From: Rhodothermales bacterium
GTDB lineage: Bacteria; Bacteroidota; Rhodothermia; Rhodothermales; VXPQ01
NCBI GenBank assembly: GCA_951812335.1
Contig: OX638293.1
Span: forward strand, 1,348,731-1,412,730
Reading direction: 5' to 3'
DNA length: 64,000 nucleotides
This document shows, in pieces, positions 18,816-27,322 of this stretch. Under the pieces are notes generated by a model. It was given only the letters and a program-made list of their open reading frames with translations. It was not told the origin of the DNA and ran no database searches. Both the position numbers and the translations under genes were made by a program. How positions within the stretch are numbered: position 1 is the first letter of the stretch; every line of letters starts with the position of its first letter.

Positions 18816-20576
18816 ATGACCTTCCCGGCGGTGCGTCTGTGTGAGGACATCCGGGTAGCGATTTTCATCGTGACAGGGGGAGCGATTATCGGTGGATGCG
18901 GAGGAAATGAACAGGGAAATCCGCCCGAGGAGCTTCTGCCCATTGCATTTCATAACGTAGCTCCAGACGCCGGTCTCGGCGATTTCCGGCACGAAAACGG
19001 AAGCGAAGGCCGTTTCTGGTTTCCCGAACAGATGGGCGCCGGGGGAGGCTTTGTGGATTACGACGGGGACGGCTGGGAAGACATCGCCTTGGTGGGTGGG
19101 GGAAGTCTGTCGCCGACGGGGCCTCCGGACGTACGCGCCCTACGCCTTTTTCGAAACAACCGGGACGGGACGTTTACGGACGTTACCCGCGAAGCAGGGC
19201 TGGACGATGCCCGCGCCTGGGGCACCGGGGTAACCGCTGCCGACTACGACAACGACGGCGATCAGGATATTTTTCTTGCGACCTTCGGAGAAAATCTGCT
19301 TTTCCGCAATGATTCCGGGTCGTCGGGCGCGCGTTTTTTTACAGAGACAGGACGTGCCGCAGGCGTGGCAGGTCCCGCCGGATGGAGCAGTTCACCGCTG
19401 TTTTTCGACGCCGACCGGGACGGACATCTCGACCTCTACGTGCCCGGGTATGCCTTGTGGTCGCTTTCCACCGACATGGAGTGTTTTCGAGCGGACGGTC
19501 GACCGGACTATTGCCGTCCTGCCATGTACCCGGGCGCCCGGAGTTATTTCTACCGTAACAACGGAGACGGTACGTTCACCGAGCGTACGCACGCAAGCGG
19601 TTTTTCGGATACGCCCGGCAAGTCGCTGGCTGTTGCCGAATGGGATTTTAACCAGGACGGCTGGTCCGACCTGGTGGTGGTGAACGATGGGGAGCCGGAC
19701 CTGTTGTACATCAACGACGGACGCGGCGCTTTCACCGAGCAAGGGGTTTCCAGAGGCATTGCCTATGGAGAGCACGGGGAAGCCCGTGCCGGAATGGGCG
19801 TGGATATCGGGATCGTGGATACGACGGGGATGCCGTCTGTTTTCGTGGGTAATTTTTCCAGTGAAATGATCGGGGTATACCGGCGTACGGAGAGCGGATG
19901 GTTTACGGATCGTGCGGCGGCGTCTCGCATCGGGAGACCCAGTCTGACCACGCTGGCTTTCGGGGTGTTGCTCTTTGATGCCGAACTGGATGGCGATCTT
20001 GACCTGTATGTGGCTAACGGACATGTGTATCTCGATCCCATCGATGGCTCGGCATACAGGCAGCCGCCGCACCTGTTTGTAAACGAGGGGGGCGGAACGT
20101 GGGTGGATCTGGCCGATTCCATTGGCGGCGTATTCAGGGAGGCTATGGTGGCCCGGGCTGTGGCGAAGGCCGACTACGACCGCGATGGAGATGTGGACTT
20201 GCTGGTGACCGAAAACAATGGGCCGGCTCGCCTGTTGCGCAACGATTCGTCCGGCGGGGGCAATGTGCTGCGCGTACGCCTCGAAGGGCGTCCGGAGGAT
20301 GGGACGAGCAGCCGCGATGCGCTGGGGGCGCAGGTGACCATCACAGCGGGCGGCGTACGGCAGGTGCGCCGGGTGCGAACAGGTTCCGGGTATCTCTCGC
20401 ATTCGGAAAAGACGCTGACATTCGGCTTGGGGTCGGCGGACCGGGTGGATACGCTCACCGTGCGTTGGCCGAACGGCCAGATAGAGAGTCATGCCGGATT
20501 GGCGGCCAGTCATGAGGTATATTTGCTTGAGGGGCAGGGTATCGTGTCCCGCACTGCATTACCTGTCGTTCCGTAG
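18816..20576 (+). CDS. CRTAC1 family lipoprotein (cassette B)
   Basis: 586 residues from ATG 18816. The signal sequence ends in the lipobox IIGGC, so it is a predicted lipoprotein. It carries calcium-loop FG-GAP repeats (DYDGDGWED, DYDNDGDQDIF, DADRDGHLDLY, DYDRDGDVDLL) and a C-terminal ASPIC/UnbV domain (RRVRTGSGYLSHSEKTLTFG, VRWPNGQIESH). Architecture and length match the two CRTAC1 proteins of cassette A, but the sequence has diverged clearly, so the duplication is not recent. The TPR lipoprotein gene follows after 76 bases. Confidence 0.85.
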   Translation: MTFPAVRLCEDIRVAIFIVTGGAIIGGCGGNEQGNPPEELLPIAFHNVAPDAGLGDFRHENGSEGRFWFPEQMGAGGGFVDYDGDGWEDIALVGGGSLSPTGPPDVRALRLFRNNRDGTFTDVTREAGLDDARAWGTGVTAADYDNDGDQDIFLATFGENLLFRNDSGSSGARFFTETGRAAGVAGPAGWSSSPLFFDADRDGHLDLYVPGYALWSLSTDMECFRADGRPDYCRPAMYPGARSYFYRNNGDGTFTERTHASGFSDTPGKSLAVAEWDFNQDGWSDLVVVNDGEPDLLYINDGRGAFTEQGVSRGIAYGEHGEARAGMGVDIGIVDTTGMPSVFVGNFSSEMIGVYRRTESGWFTDRAAASRIGRPSLTTLAFGVLLFDAELDGDLDLYVANGHVYLDPIDGSAYRQPPHLFVNEGGGTWVDLADSIGGVFREAMVARAVAKADYDRDGDVDLLVTENNGPARLLRNDSSGGGNVLRVRLEGRPEDGTSSRDALGAQVTITAGGVRQVRRVRTGSGYLSHSEKTLTFGLGSADRVDTLTVRWPNGQIESHAGLAASHEVYLLEGQGIVSRTALPVVP

Positions 20577-20652
20577 CGAATCGTCTCCGTACCGCTTGCG
20601 TTTGCATACGCGGCGACCGGGATGCGGCAAAACGATCTTCTGAAGGAGCCTC

Positions 20653-21891
20653 ATGCGTAACGCAAGTACATGGATAGCCCCGGGGATCTTTATTGTTTTG
20701 ATGACAGGGGGATGCGGCCCCGAGGCGGACGCCCCGTCCCGGACGGAACTGGTGCGCCGCAACACCGACCCGAAAGCCGTGCAATTCCTGCTCGAAGCCC
20801 AGCAGGCATTCGAAACAGGGTATTACAGCGCGGCGCTTGTGTTGGCGGATAGTGCGGGCCATTATGCGCCCGACCTTGCCGATATCCCCTTCATGCGCGG
20901 CCGAATCTTCACGGCGCTCCGGCAGCTCGATCTGGCTACCGAAGCCTACGAAAAGACGCTGGAACTGGATCCGGAGTATCCGGGCGTGTGGTTCAATATG
21001 GGCAATAATGCCTATATGCATGGCGAGTCGGCAGGGGCTCTTGCACTCTACCGAAGGGAGCGCGGCGTAGCGGAAACGACGGATTACCTGACGCAGCTCG
21101 GGCGAGCCTATGCCGACACGGGTAAGCCCGACAGCGCCCGCTGGGCGTACGAGCGGGCCATTGCAGCGGATTCCTCCAACTCCACGGCGTACATGTGGCT
21201 TGGGCAACTCTATGAAGACGCAGGAGATTTTGCAGAGGCCCTTTCGTACTCCGAACAAGGTATTGCACTGGACCCGGATAACCTGAACTATGCGTATGTG
21301 TACGGGGTGCAACGATTACGCAACGGCGATCTGGAAGCCGCCGCAGAGATACTGACCCGCGTGGCCGATGGAATTCCGTGGCACTATCCGGCGAATTACA
21401 ATCTCGGGCAGGCGTTGAACGGCCTCGGACAGGTGGAGCAGGGCGCGCAATACCTTGCCCGTGCCGATACACTGCTTGCCATGCAGCAGGAGGTCGAGGA
21501 GTGGGTGGAACGTATCAAAACCAATAGCACGGAACCCCTGCTCTGGATAGAGTACGGCGAGGCGCTGCGCCGGTCCGGACGTATGGAGGAGGCCATCGAG
21601 GCCCTTACGGTAGCCTTTTCGCTTCGTCCGCAGTGGCTGGAACTGCAGAACAATATTGCTAATCTGTATCTCTCCGCGGGGGATACGACCCTGGCGCTCG
21701 GGCGGTACGAAGCGTTGCTTGAGGTGGCCCCGGACCAGCCGGACGTATGGCTGAATCTGGGTACGCTCCATGCGCTGACCGGCGACTACATGGAAGCCCG
21801 GACCGCATGGGAAACGGTGCTCCGGCACGCTCCCGATCATGCGGAAGCAAGGTATTACTTGTCCCAACTGCCCCGGTCGTCTGCGCCCTGA
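20653..21891 (+). CDS. TPR lipoprotein 1 of cassette B
   Basis: 412 residues. ATG 20653 is preceded by GAAGGAGCC. The signal ends MTGGC, giving a predicted lipoprotein. The rest is tetratricopeptide repeats (AYEKTLELDPEYPGVWFNMG, AYMWLGQLYEDAGDFAEAL, NYNLGQALNGLGQVEQGA, VWLNLGTLHALTGDYMEA). It is a clear paralogue of 5954-7189. It is probably a scaffold working with the CRTAC1 protein and the receptor encoded nearby. Confidence 0.85.
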   Translation: MRNASTWIAPGIFIVLMTGGCGPEADAPSRTELVRRNTDPKAVQFLLEAQQAFETGYYSAALVLADSAGHYAPDLADIPFMRGRIFTALRQLDLATEAYEKTLELDPEYPGVWFNMGNNAYMHGESAGALALYRRERGVAETTDYLTQLGRAYADTGKPDSARWAYERAIAADSSNSTAYMWLGQLYEDAGDFAEALSYSEQGIALDPDNLNYAYVYGVQRLRNGDLEAAAEILTRVADGIPWHYPANYNLGQALNGLGQVEQGAQYLARADTLLAMQQEVEEWVERIKTNSTEPLLWIEYGEALRRSGRMEEAIEALTVAFSLRPQWLELQNNIANLYLSAGDTTLALGRYEALLEVAPDQPDVWLNLGTLHALTGDYMEARTAWETVLRHAPDHAEARYYLSQLPRSSAP

Positions 21892-21930
21892 AGGTACTAT
21901 CCGTTATCGTACCTTGTCTTTACGTTTTTT
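21891..21930 (+). terminator. Possible weak terminator after TPR gene
   Basis: AAGGTAC and GTACCTT form a 7-bp stem with an 11-base loop directly at the stop codon. A loose T-rich stretch follows (GTCTTTACGTTTTTTG). The T-run is offset from the stem, so the call is weak. Confidence 0.3.
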
Positions 21931-21951
21931 GTATGCCCGGCGCTTGCCGTA

Positions 21952-21971
21952 GCCCGGGTTGCCTCCCGGGC
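21952..21971. other. GC-rich hairpin in the TPR-TPR spacer
   Basis: GCCCGGG TTGCCT CCCGGGC is a perfect 7-bp stem with a 6-base loop and no following T-run. It lies in the 172-base gap between the two TPR genes. Its role is unknown. Confidence 0.35.
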
Positions 21972-22063
21972 CGCTGCTGCCCGGAAACGTGCGGAAGAAG
22001 TAGCGGCGGAAGACATTCCGTCCCCTGAGTCACCCGTACCTGACACCATGAAAAGATAACGCC

Positions 22064-23353
22064 ATGCGAGGCATCTTGTCCTGTAGCGCTTTGTGCGGCC
22101 GGTGGATGGCGCTGTGTATCTCCGTGGTATGCTGTCTGCTTTGGGCGGCAGGATGCGCGAACGAACCGCGCCCGGAGGAGCCCCTGAATAGGCAGCAGGC
22201 GAATGACAACCAGCCCATGTCTCCTGCTGCCCAGCGTTTTATCCGGCTGAGCAGTGAAGCGCTCGACCGGAACGATTTTTCGCAGGCCTTTGCCTTTACG
22301 GACAGTGTGGCTGCTCTGGCGCCGGAGCTTGCGGATATCCCGTTCCTGCGCGGCCGTATTTATGCCGGATTATACCGACTCGACAAGGCGGATTCGGCGT
22401 ACAGGGCGGCGCTTGCGATCCGCCCAGCCTATCCTGGCGTATGGAATAATCTGGGCAACATGGCGTGGCTCCGGCAAGAGTATGGGATATCTGTGGGATA
22501 CTACCGTCGCGAGCTGGAGATTGACTCCGATCCCCGTCCCTGGCTGGGCATTGCCCGCGCATACATCGAACTGGGCAAGACGGACAGTGCCCGCTATGCT
22601 TTCGGGCAGGCGCTTGCTCTCGACAGCACCTTTGCCCAGGCGCATTTCGGAATGGCCCTTTTAATGGACGATCTTGGAGACTTCGAAGGGGCGCTCCGCA
22701 GCGCCCGGCGTGCGCTCCGTCATGCGCCCGATAACCACGAATATCGTTATCATGCAGCTTCCTTTCTTGTCAAGGTCGGGCGGTGGGAGGAGGCGCTGGC
22801 TCCGTTGGAAGCCGTTGCACAGGAATGGCCCTGGCATCAGGGCGCGCATTACAACATGGCTCAGGTGCTGATGCGCCTGGGCTATGCGGAAGAGGCACAG
22901 GCGGTTCAGGAGTACGCCGAGGAACTCCGTGCGCTCCAGGCGGAAATTACGAACCTGACCACGGCCTCCCGAACGTATGCCGAAGACCCCTATACGCATG
23001 CCAGACTGGGTGCGTCATTGCGGAAGGCCCGCCGGTACGACGAAGCCATGCAGGCCTACAACGTGGCGCTTTATCTGTCCCCCGGCAATCCCGATTTCCG
23101 GAACAATGTGGCCGTGCTGCATTTGTTGCAGGGCGATACTCTTTCCGCGATTCGATCGTTTCGGACCATGGTGCGGGCGGATACCACGAATGCCCATGCC
23201 TTGATCAATCTGGGAAGTTTGTACGCGTTGTCCGGGGATCCGGAGAATGCGCGCCGGGCATGGGAAGCCGTCTTGCGTATCGAGCCGGACAATCGCATAG
23301 CGCGCAGCTCGCTGGCAACACTCTCTTCCTCCGGACGATCCTTCCAACCGTAG
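22064..23353 (+). CDS. TPR lipoprotein 2 of cassette B
   Basis: 429 residues from ATG 22064. The N-terminus has a Cys-rich signal ending in WAAGC, a predicted lipobox. Tetratricopeptide repeats follow (AYRAALAIRPAYPGVWNNLG, AHFGMALLMDDLGDFEGAL, HYNMAQVLMRLGYAEEA, ALINLGSLYALSGDPENA). The pattern LADIPFLRGRIY is close to LADIPFMRGRIF in the gene upstream, so the two came from a local duplication. Cassette B thus has two TPR and one CRTAC1 gene, whereas cassette A has one TPR and two CRTAC1 genes. Confidence 0.85.
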   Translation: MRGILSCSALCGRWMALCISVVCCLLWAAGCANEPRPEEPLNRQQANDNQPMSPAAQRFIRLSSEALDRNDFSQAFAFTDSVAALAPELADIPFLRGRIYAGLYRLDKADSAYRAALAIRPAYPGVWNNLGNMAWLRQEYGISVGYYRRELEIDSDPRPWLGIARAYIELGKTDSARYAFGQALALDSTFAQAHFGMALLMDDLGDFEGALRSARRALRHAPDNHEYRYHAASFLVKVGRWEEALAPLEAVAQEWPWHQGAHYNMAQVLMRLGYAEEAQAVQEYAEELRALQAEITNLTTASRTYAEDPYTHARLGASLRKARRYDEAMQAYNVALYLSPGNPDFRNNVAVLHLLQGDTLSAIRSFRTMVRADTTNAHALINLGSLYALSGDPENARRAWEAVLRIEPDNRIARSSLATLSSSGRSFQP

Positions 23354-23364
23354 AACCTTCGACC

Positions 23365-25653
23365 ATGATATTACGGGGCATGAACAGAGGGTACATTCGC
23401 GGGTGGATACTGGTGGCTGCGGCGTATGTAATCATGGCGGCGGCTCCGGGTCTGTTGTTTGAAGCGAGCGCGCAATCCGCTTCTGTCCGCGGTTTCATTA
23501 CGGCGGATCCGGGTGGAGAATCTCTTCAGGGCGTCAATGTGTCGGTCGATAATATGACCGGTGGGCTGAAAGGAGCGGTTTCCAACGGGGACGGCTTTTT
23601 TCTTATAGGCCGCATCTCGCCCGGGCAATACATTCTCCGTGCTTCCTTTATCGGATTCGTTACGTATGTCGATACGCTGGATATCGAAGCCGACGATCGC
23701 CTGCTGGTCAATATTGTGCTTCGGGAGGATGCGCTGGAGATGGAAGGCATTTCCGTGGAGGCGGAGCGTGACGACGGCGCGGCGCGCGTGACCGCCGGAC
23801 AGCAAACCATCCGCCCCGAGGATATCGACCTCATTCCCTCGCCGGACATTTCGGGCGATCTGGTTTCCTACCTTTCCACGATCCCCAGCGTGGTGTTGAT
23901 GGGCGACCGGGGCGGACAGGTATTTATCCGGGGCGGGGAGCCTACGCAAAACCTGACATTGCTCGATGGGATCGAGATTTATCAGCCCTTCCACGTGCTG
24001 GGCTTTTATTCGGCCTTTTCTTCTGAAATCGTCAGCCGGGCCGATGTGTATGCAGGGGGGTTCGGCAGTGAATTTTCGGGAAGAATATCCTCGGTCATCG
24101 ATGTGCATTCGCGGAACGGAAACAAGCGTGGATTCCATGCTTCCGGGGCATTGTCGCCGTTCACGAGTGCGGGGCATCTCGAAGGGCCTATCCTTCCCGG
24201 CCGTATATCTTTTCTGGGGGCCGCCCGGTATTCGATGCTGGACCAGTTGGCTTCCCGGTACATGTCTGCCCCGCTTCCCTATGTGTTCAATGACGTATTC
24301 GGAAAAATACATGTGCGCATAGGACCGAATCGTCAGCTTTCCGTGACAGGATTGAAGACGTTCGACCGGGGCACGCTTACTCCCACCGACGATGTGTTCC
24401 GTCGGGACGACGAGGTCAGTTGGCGCAACACGGCGCTCGGCGTACGCTACCTTGTAGCGCCTCGAATTCTTCCCATTCTGAGCGAAGTGCTCGTGTCCGT
24501 TTCGCGTCTGGAAAGTTCCTTCGGTCCTCGTGGAGAACCGACTCGGATCTCCGATCTCGAGCTGTTCAATCTCGCTCTAAATATGACGAATTTCGGCCAG
24601 CGCTCGGAGATAAAATGGGGATTTTTCCTGCGTACGCCTCTTACGGAGACCGTGCTGGGGGGATTGTTTCAGAATCTCACGGTAGGCCGTGGCGCCCCCA
24701 CAAATGTGGGCGCGTATATCGAGCCGGAGATATACGTGGGCGGCGGGATGTACGTGCGGCCTGGACTCACCGTCCAAACGATGGGGAGTACGGGCGATTA
24801 TTTCGAACCCCGGTTACGGCTACGCCTCCAACGCGGCGTCCAGCAGTGGAGTGCAGCGGCGGGCGTCTATCGGCAGGTGACCGTAGGTCTGAGCGATCGT
24901 CGCGACGCGACCAATATTTTCACCGCCTGGGTCCAAACGCCAGCCAGCGAGGCTATGCGCTCCATGCATGCGCTGCTCGGGTACCGGGTAGAACCGACTC
25001 CCTGGCTGGAATGCTCCATCGAGGGGTTTTACAAGAACATGGGCAACATCTTCATTGGGGAGTGGACCGCGTTTCCGGGTTTCACCACTCGCCTTCAGGA
25101 GGCCCATGGCGATGCATACGGATTCGATCTGCGCATGGAAGTACGGCGCTCCCGTTTTTACGGATTCGTAAACTACGGGTTGTCTTCCACCCGGTACGAG
25201 ATCGATCCGGCAAGCCCGGCGGTGACGAACCCCGGGCGGTTTCGTCCGCCCCACGACCGGCGCCACCAGGTCAATGTTTTGGGGAAGGTTGTGGTATACG
25301 GTTTCGATATCAGCGCCCGGTGGCAATTCGGCTCCGGATTGCCGTACACGCCGGTCGAGGGATTCGATGGGTTCGTGCTGATGGACGGTCCTGTTGATGT
25401 CAAAAACGTGCGCGGATTTCCCCGCGTCATCTACGAAAGCATTCCCTATCGGGGGGTGCTCCCGACCTATCACAGGCTGGACATTACCGTGGAGCGGGCG
25501 TTCGATATATCCCTCGGAGCGGAAATGACGGTGCAGGCGGGCGTGATGAATGCCTACGACCGGGCGAATCTTTTTTCCCTGGACCTGCTCACTGCCCAGC
25601 GCACCGATCAATTGCCCATCGTGCCCATCGTCGGCCTGAAGGTCGAATTTTAG
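23365..25653 (+). CDS. TonB-dependent receptor, small type (cassette B)
   Basis: 762 residues from ATG 23365, 11 bases after the TPR stop; a longer in-frame extension upstream is only a shadow of the TPR gene. A signal peptide ending near EASAQ is followed by a CarboxypepD_reg-like domain (SVRGFITADPGGESLQGVNV), a plug with GDRGGQVFIRGGEPTQNL and GGFGSEFSGRISSVIDVHS, and a barrel ending VGLKVEF. It aligns along its length with 8599-10959. The DUF4249 partner starts 9 bases downstream. Confidence 0.87.
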   Translation: MILRGMNRGYIRGWILVAAAYVIMAAAPGLLFEASAQSASVRGFITADPGGESLQGVNVSVDNMTGGLKGAVSNGDGFFLIGRISPGQYILRASFIGFVTYVDTLDIEADDRLLVNIVLREDALEMEGISVEAERDDGAARVTAGQQTIRPEDIDLIPSPDISGDLVSYLSTIPSVVLMGDRGGQVFIRGGEPTQNLTLLDGIEIYQPFHVLGFYSAFSSEIVSRADVYAGGFGSEFSGRISSVIDVHSRNGNKRGFHASGALSPFTSAGHLEGPILPGRISFLGAARYSMLDQLASRYMSAPLPYVFNDVFGKIHVRIGPNRQLSVTGLKTFDRGTLTPTDDVFRRDDEVSWRNTALGVRYLVAPRILPILSEVLVSVSRLESSFGPRGEPTRISDLELFNLALNMTNFGQRSEIKWGFFLRTPLTETVLGGLFQNLTVGRGAPTNVGAYIEPEIYVGGGMYVRPGLTVQTMGSTGDYFEPRLRLRLQRGVQQWSAAAGVYRQVTVGLSDRRDATNIFTAWVQTPASEAMRSMHALLGYRVEPTPWLECSIEGFYKNMGNIFIGEWTAFPGFTTRLQEAHGDAYGFDLRMEVRRSRFYGFVNYGLSSTRYEIDPASPAVTNPGRFRPPHDRRHQVNVLGKVVVYGFDISARWQFGSGLPYTPVEGFDGFVLMDGPVDVKNVRGFPRVIYESIPYRGVLPTYHRLDITVERAFDISLGAEMTVQAGVMNAYDRANLFSLDLLTAQRTDQLPIVPIVGLKVEF

Positions 25654-25662
25654 GGTGTTTGC

Positions 25663-26766
25663 ATGAAAGACATGAAAAACAGGGTGTTTGTCCGGCTTTT
25701 TGCGGTGGTGTTATTGCCGGGCTTGCTGCTGACGACTGCCGGTTGCGAGGAGAGTGTGGACGCGATTATCGGGACCGACATTCCCTTCACGATCTGGGGC
25801 TTTCTGGACGCTGCCGCCGATACGCAGTATGTACGGGTCTTTGAAGTCACGGATCAACTGATTCCCGACCGGGACGTACAAATCGATGCACGCGTCTTTT
25901 CCACGAATCTCGCGACGAGTCAGCGCATCGAATGGACGTATCAGCGCGTACATTTCGACAGTCTGATCACCGGGCATTTTTTCATGGCTCCGTTCCGCCC
26001 GGAGCATGAGGAGCGTTATCTGCTCGAAGTGGTACGCTCGGACGGAGAAACGGCCAGTGCCGAGGCGACCGTGCCGCCCGCCGCACAATTTACCCTCGAA
26101 ACCGGTGAGTCAAGCGTCCATATCCCTGTCTTTATCGAAGGAAACGTACCGAATCTCATCGGGCTGCGCGTGACGTACCACGCGATCAATGTTCCGCCTC
26201 CCCAGGCCTGGCCGCAGGGTACGCCGGTGGCCCCGGCCGTGCAATTGCCGGTGATTGTTTCGTACGACGATCGGGTCGAGCGCATCGCGGGAGGGTGGCG
26301 TTTCACGATAAATATGGAGCGGGATTTCGAGATCGTTCGGGCGGCCTATCAAATCAACTGCCTGATTACCGATCCTGAAGAAAGCGCCCCGTACGTATGG
26401 CTCCGGAAGATGGAATTCTCTGGCCTGCTTGCGGATTCGTCCTGGGCGCCGCCCGGCGGGGTTTTCGACGCCAACCTGCTTGCGGTGCCGGGGACGTTTT
26501 CCAATGTGATAAACGGCTACGGTTTTTTCGGGGCCGGAGAGGGGATAGGCAGGGAGTGGACCCCCGCCACGGAAACGAGTCTTGATGCGGGCTATAATTT
26601 TCAACCCAGATGCACGGGCCTGTTTGCCACGGATACGCCGGAGTGCTACAATCCTCCCATGCCCTGCGTGAGCGAGATATTCCAGGGGATCGAGGGATTT
26701 GCCCGGGGAAAAACCGGAAACGTATTGCATCCCGGAGACAAACGTCGTGAAGGATACGCTGATTAA
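25663..26766 (+). CDS. DUF4249-type lipoprotein (cassette B), 3' end running into a dispersed repeat
   Basis: 367 residues from ATG 25663, with a lipoprotein signal ending TTAGC. The body resembles the DUF4249 protein at 10956 (FTIWGFLDAAADTQYVRVF, SWAPPGGVFDANLL, GYGFFGAGEGIGREW). After the point where the paralogue ends there is a further ~40-residue tail containing three Cys. The stop codon comes from the start of the repeat copy at 26750-27024. The tail may be acquired read-through sequence rather than a functional part. Confidence 0.75.
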   Translation: MKDMKNRVFVRLFAVVLLPGLLLTTAGCEESVDAIIGTDIPFTIWGFLDAAADTQYVRVFEVTDQLIPDRDVQIDARVFSTNLATSQRIEWTYQRVHFDSLITGHFFMAPFRPEHEERYLLEVVRSDGETASAEATVPPAAQFTLETGESSVHIPVFIEGNVPNLIGLRVTYHAINVPPPQAWPQGTPVAPAVQLPVIVSYDDRVERIAGGWRFTINMERDFEIVRAAYQINCLITDPEESAPYVWLRKMEFSGLLADSSWAPPGGVFDANLLAVPGTFSNVINGYGFFGAGEGIGREWTPATETSLDAGYNFQPRCTGLFATDTPECYNPPMPCVSEIFQGIEGFARGKTGNVLHPGDKRREGYAD

Positions 26767-27024
26767 GGATACTCTGATTAAGTCCGCAAAGCTCAGAGAC
26801 TGCAAGAAGTGCGCTGGCAAGGAATGACGAAGAAGCGTGGCAGGCCCCACGTAATGAGGAATGACACAGCCAGCGTGCTTCTCGTAGCCTCCCGAAGGGC
26901 GCTTCACGTCCTTGGTGCCCCAAATCCGCAGTGTTTCCCGCTGATTCTGATGATGGAATCATAACGTCGTTTACGCGCGAAAGTGAAGTGCTGAGCGAAG
27001 CGGTTTTGGTCAGAGTATCCTTAA
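26750..27024 (+). repeat. Dispersed palindromic-ended repeat, full-length copy A
   Basis: The left end reads AAGGATACTCTGATTAAGTC from 26765 and the right end reads GGTCAGAGTATCCTTAA at 27008-27024; these are inverted ends of about 17 bp. Inside are CCTCCCGAAGGGCGCTTCAC and the hairpin-like GATTCTGATGATGGAATC. A second, slightly different left end (AAGGATACGCTGATTAA) abuts it at 26750-26764, as if one copy had inserted next to another. It lies at the 3' boundary of the envelope island. Confidence 0.8.
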
Positions 27025-27196
27025 GTTCGCTCCTCGCGGCCTCCCGAAGGGCGCTTCGCGTCCGGGACGACAGCGCATTGGCGGCGTTCGCCGGGTCCCA
27101 ATGATTCTTGTTTTATCTCTTTTTGAGTAATTTCTATACCTTTTCTGTATAATTTTTATCCTTTTAAGGAAATTTTTTACTCAAAAAAGCATAAAA
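27025..27196. other. Spacer with repeat scrap and an AT-rich inverted repeat
   Basis: 27034-27070 holds a fragment (CCTCCCGAAGGGCGCTTCGC) of the dispersed repeat's interior. From about 27105 the base composition becomes strongly AT-rich. TTTTTGAGTAA (27120-27130) and TTACTCAAAAA (27177-27187) form an 11-bp inverted repeat around a 46-base AT-rich centre. No ORF is convincing here. It could be a promoter or operator region for the GMC operon, or the ends of a lost insertion. Confidence 0.5.
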
Positions 27197-27284
27197 TACG
27201 CTGATTAAGTCCGCGAAGCTCAGAGGCTGAAAGGGGCGAGCTGGCAAGGAGTGACGAAGCGGTTTTGATCAGAGTATCCTTAAC
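27197..27284 (+). repeat. Dispersed repeat, short form B (internal deletion)
   Basis: 88 bp. It keeps both ends (TACGCTGATTAAGTCCGCGA and GGTTTTGATCAGAGTATCCT) but lacks the ~170-bp interior seen in copy A. The junction lies at a shared GAAGC sequence, as expected for deletion between short direct repeats. It ends 38 bases before the GMC oxidoreductase start. Confidence 0.7.
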
Positions 27285-27322
27285 AATATCTTTCCCACAT
27301 ATTCTGTCAATACCTGATTGCT

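Noticed and set aside
22783..23364. 194-codon N-terminal extension of the TonB receptor at 23365
   Set aside because: It overlaps the TPR gene in another frame and lacks resemblance to receptors; ATG 23365 gives a proper signal peptide.
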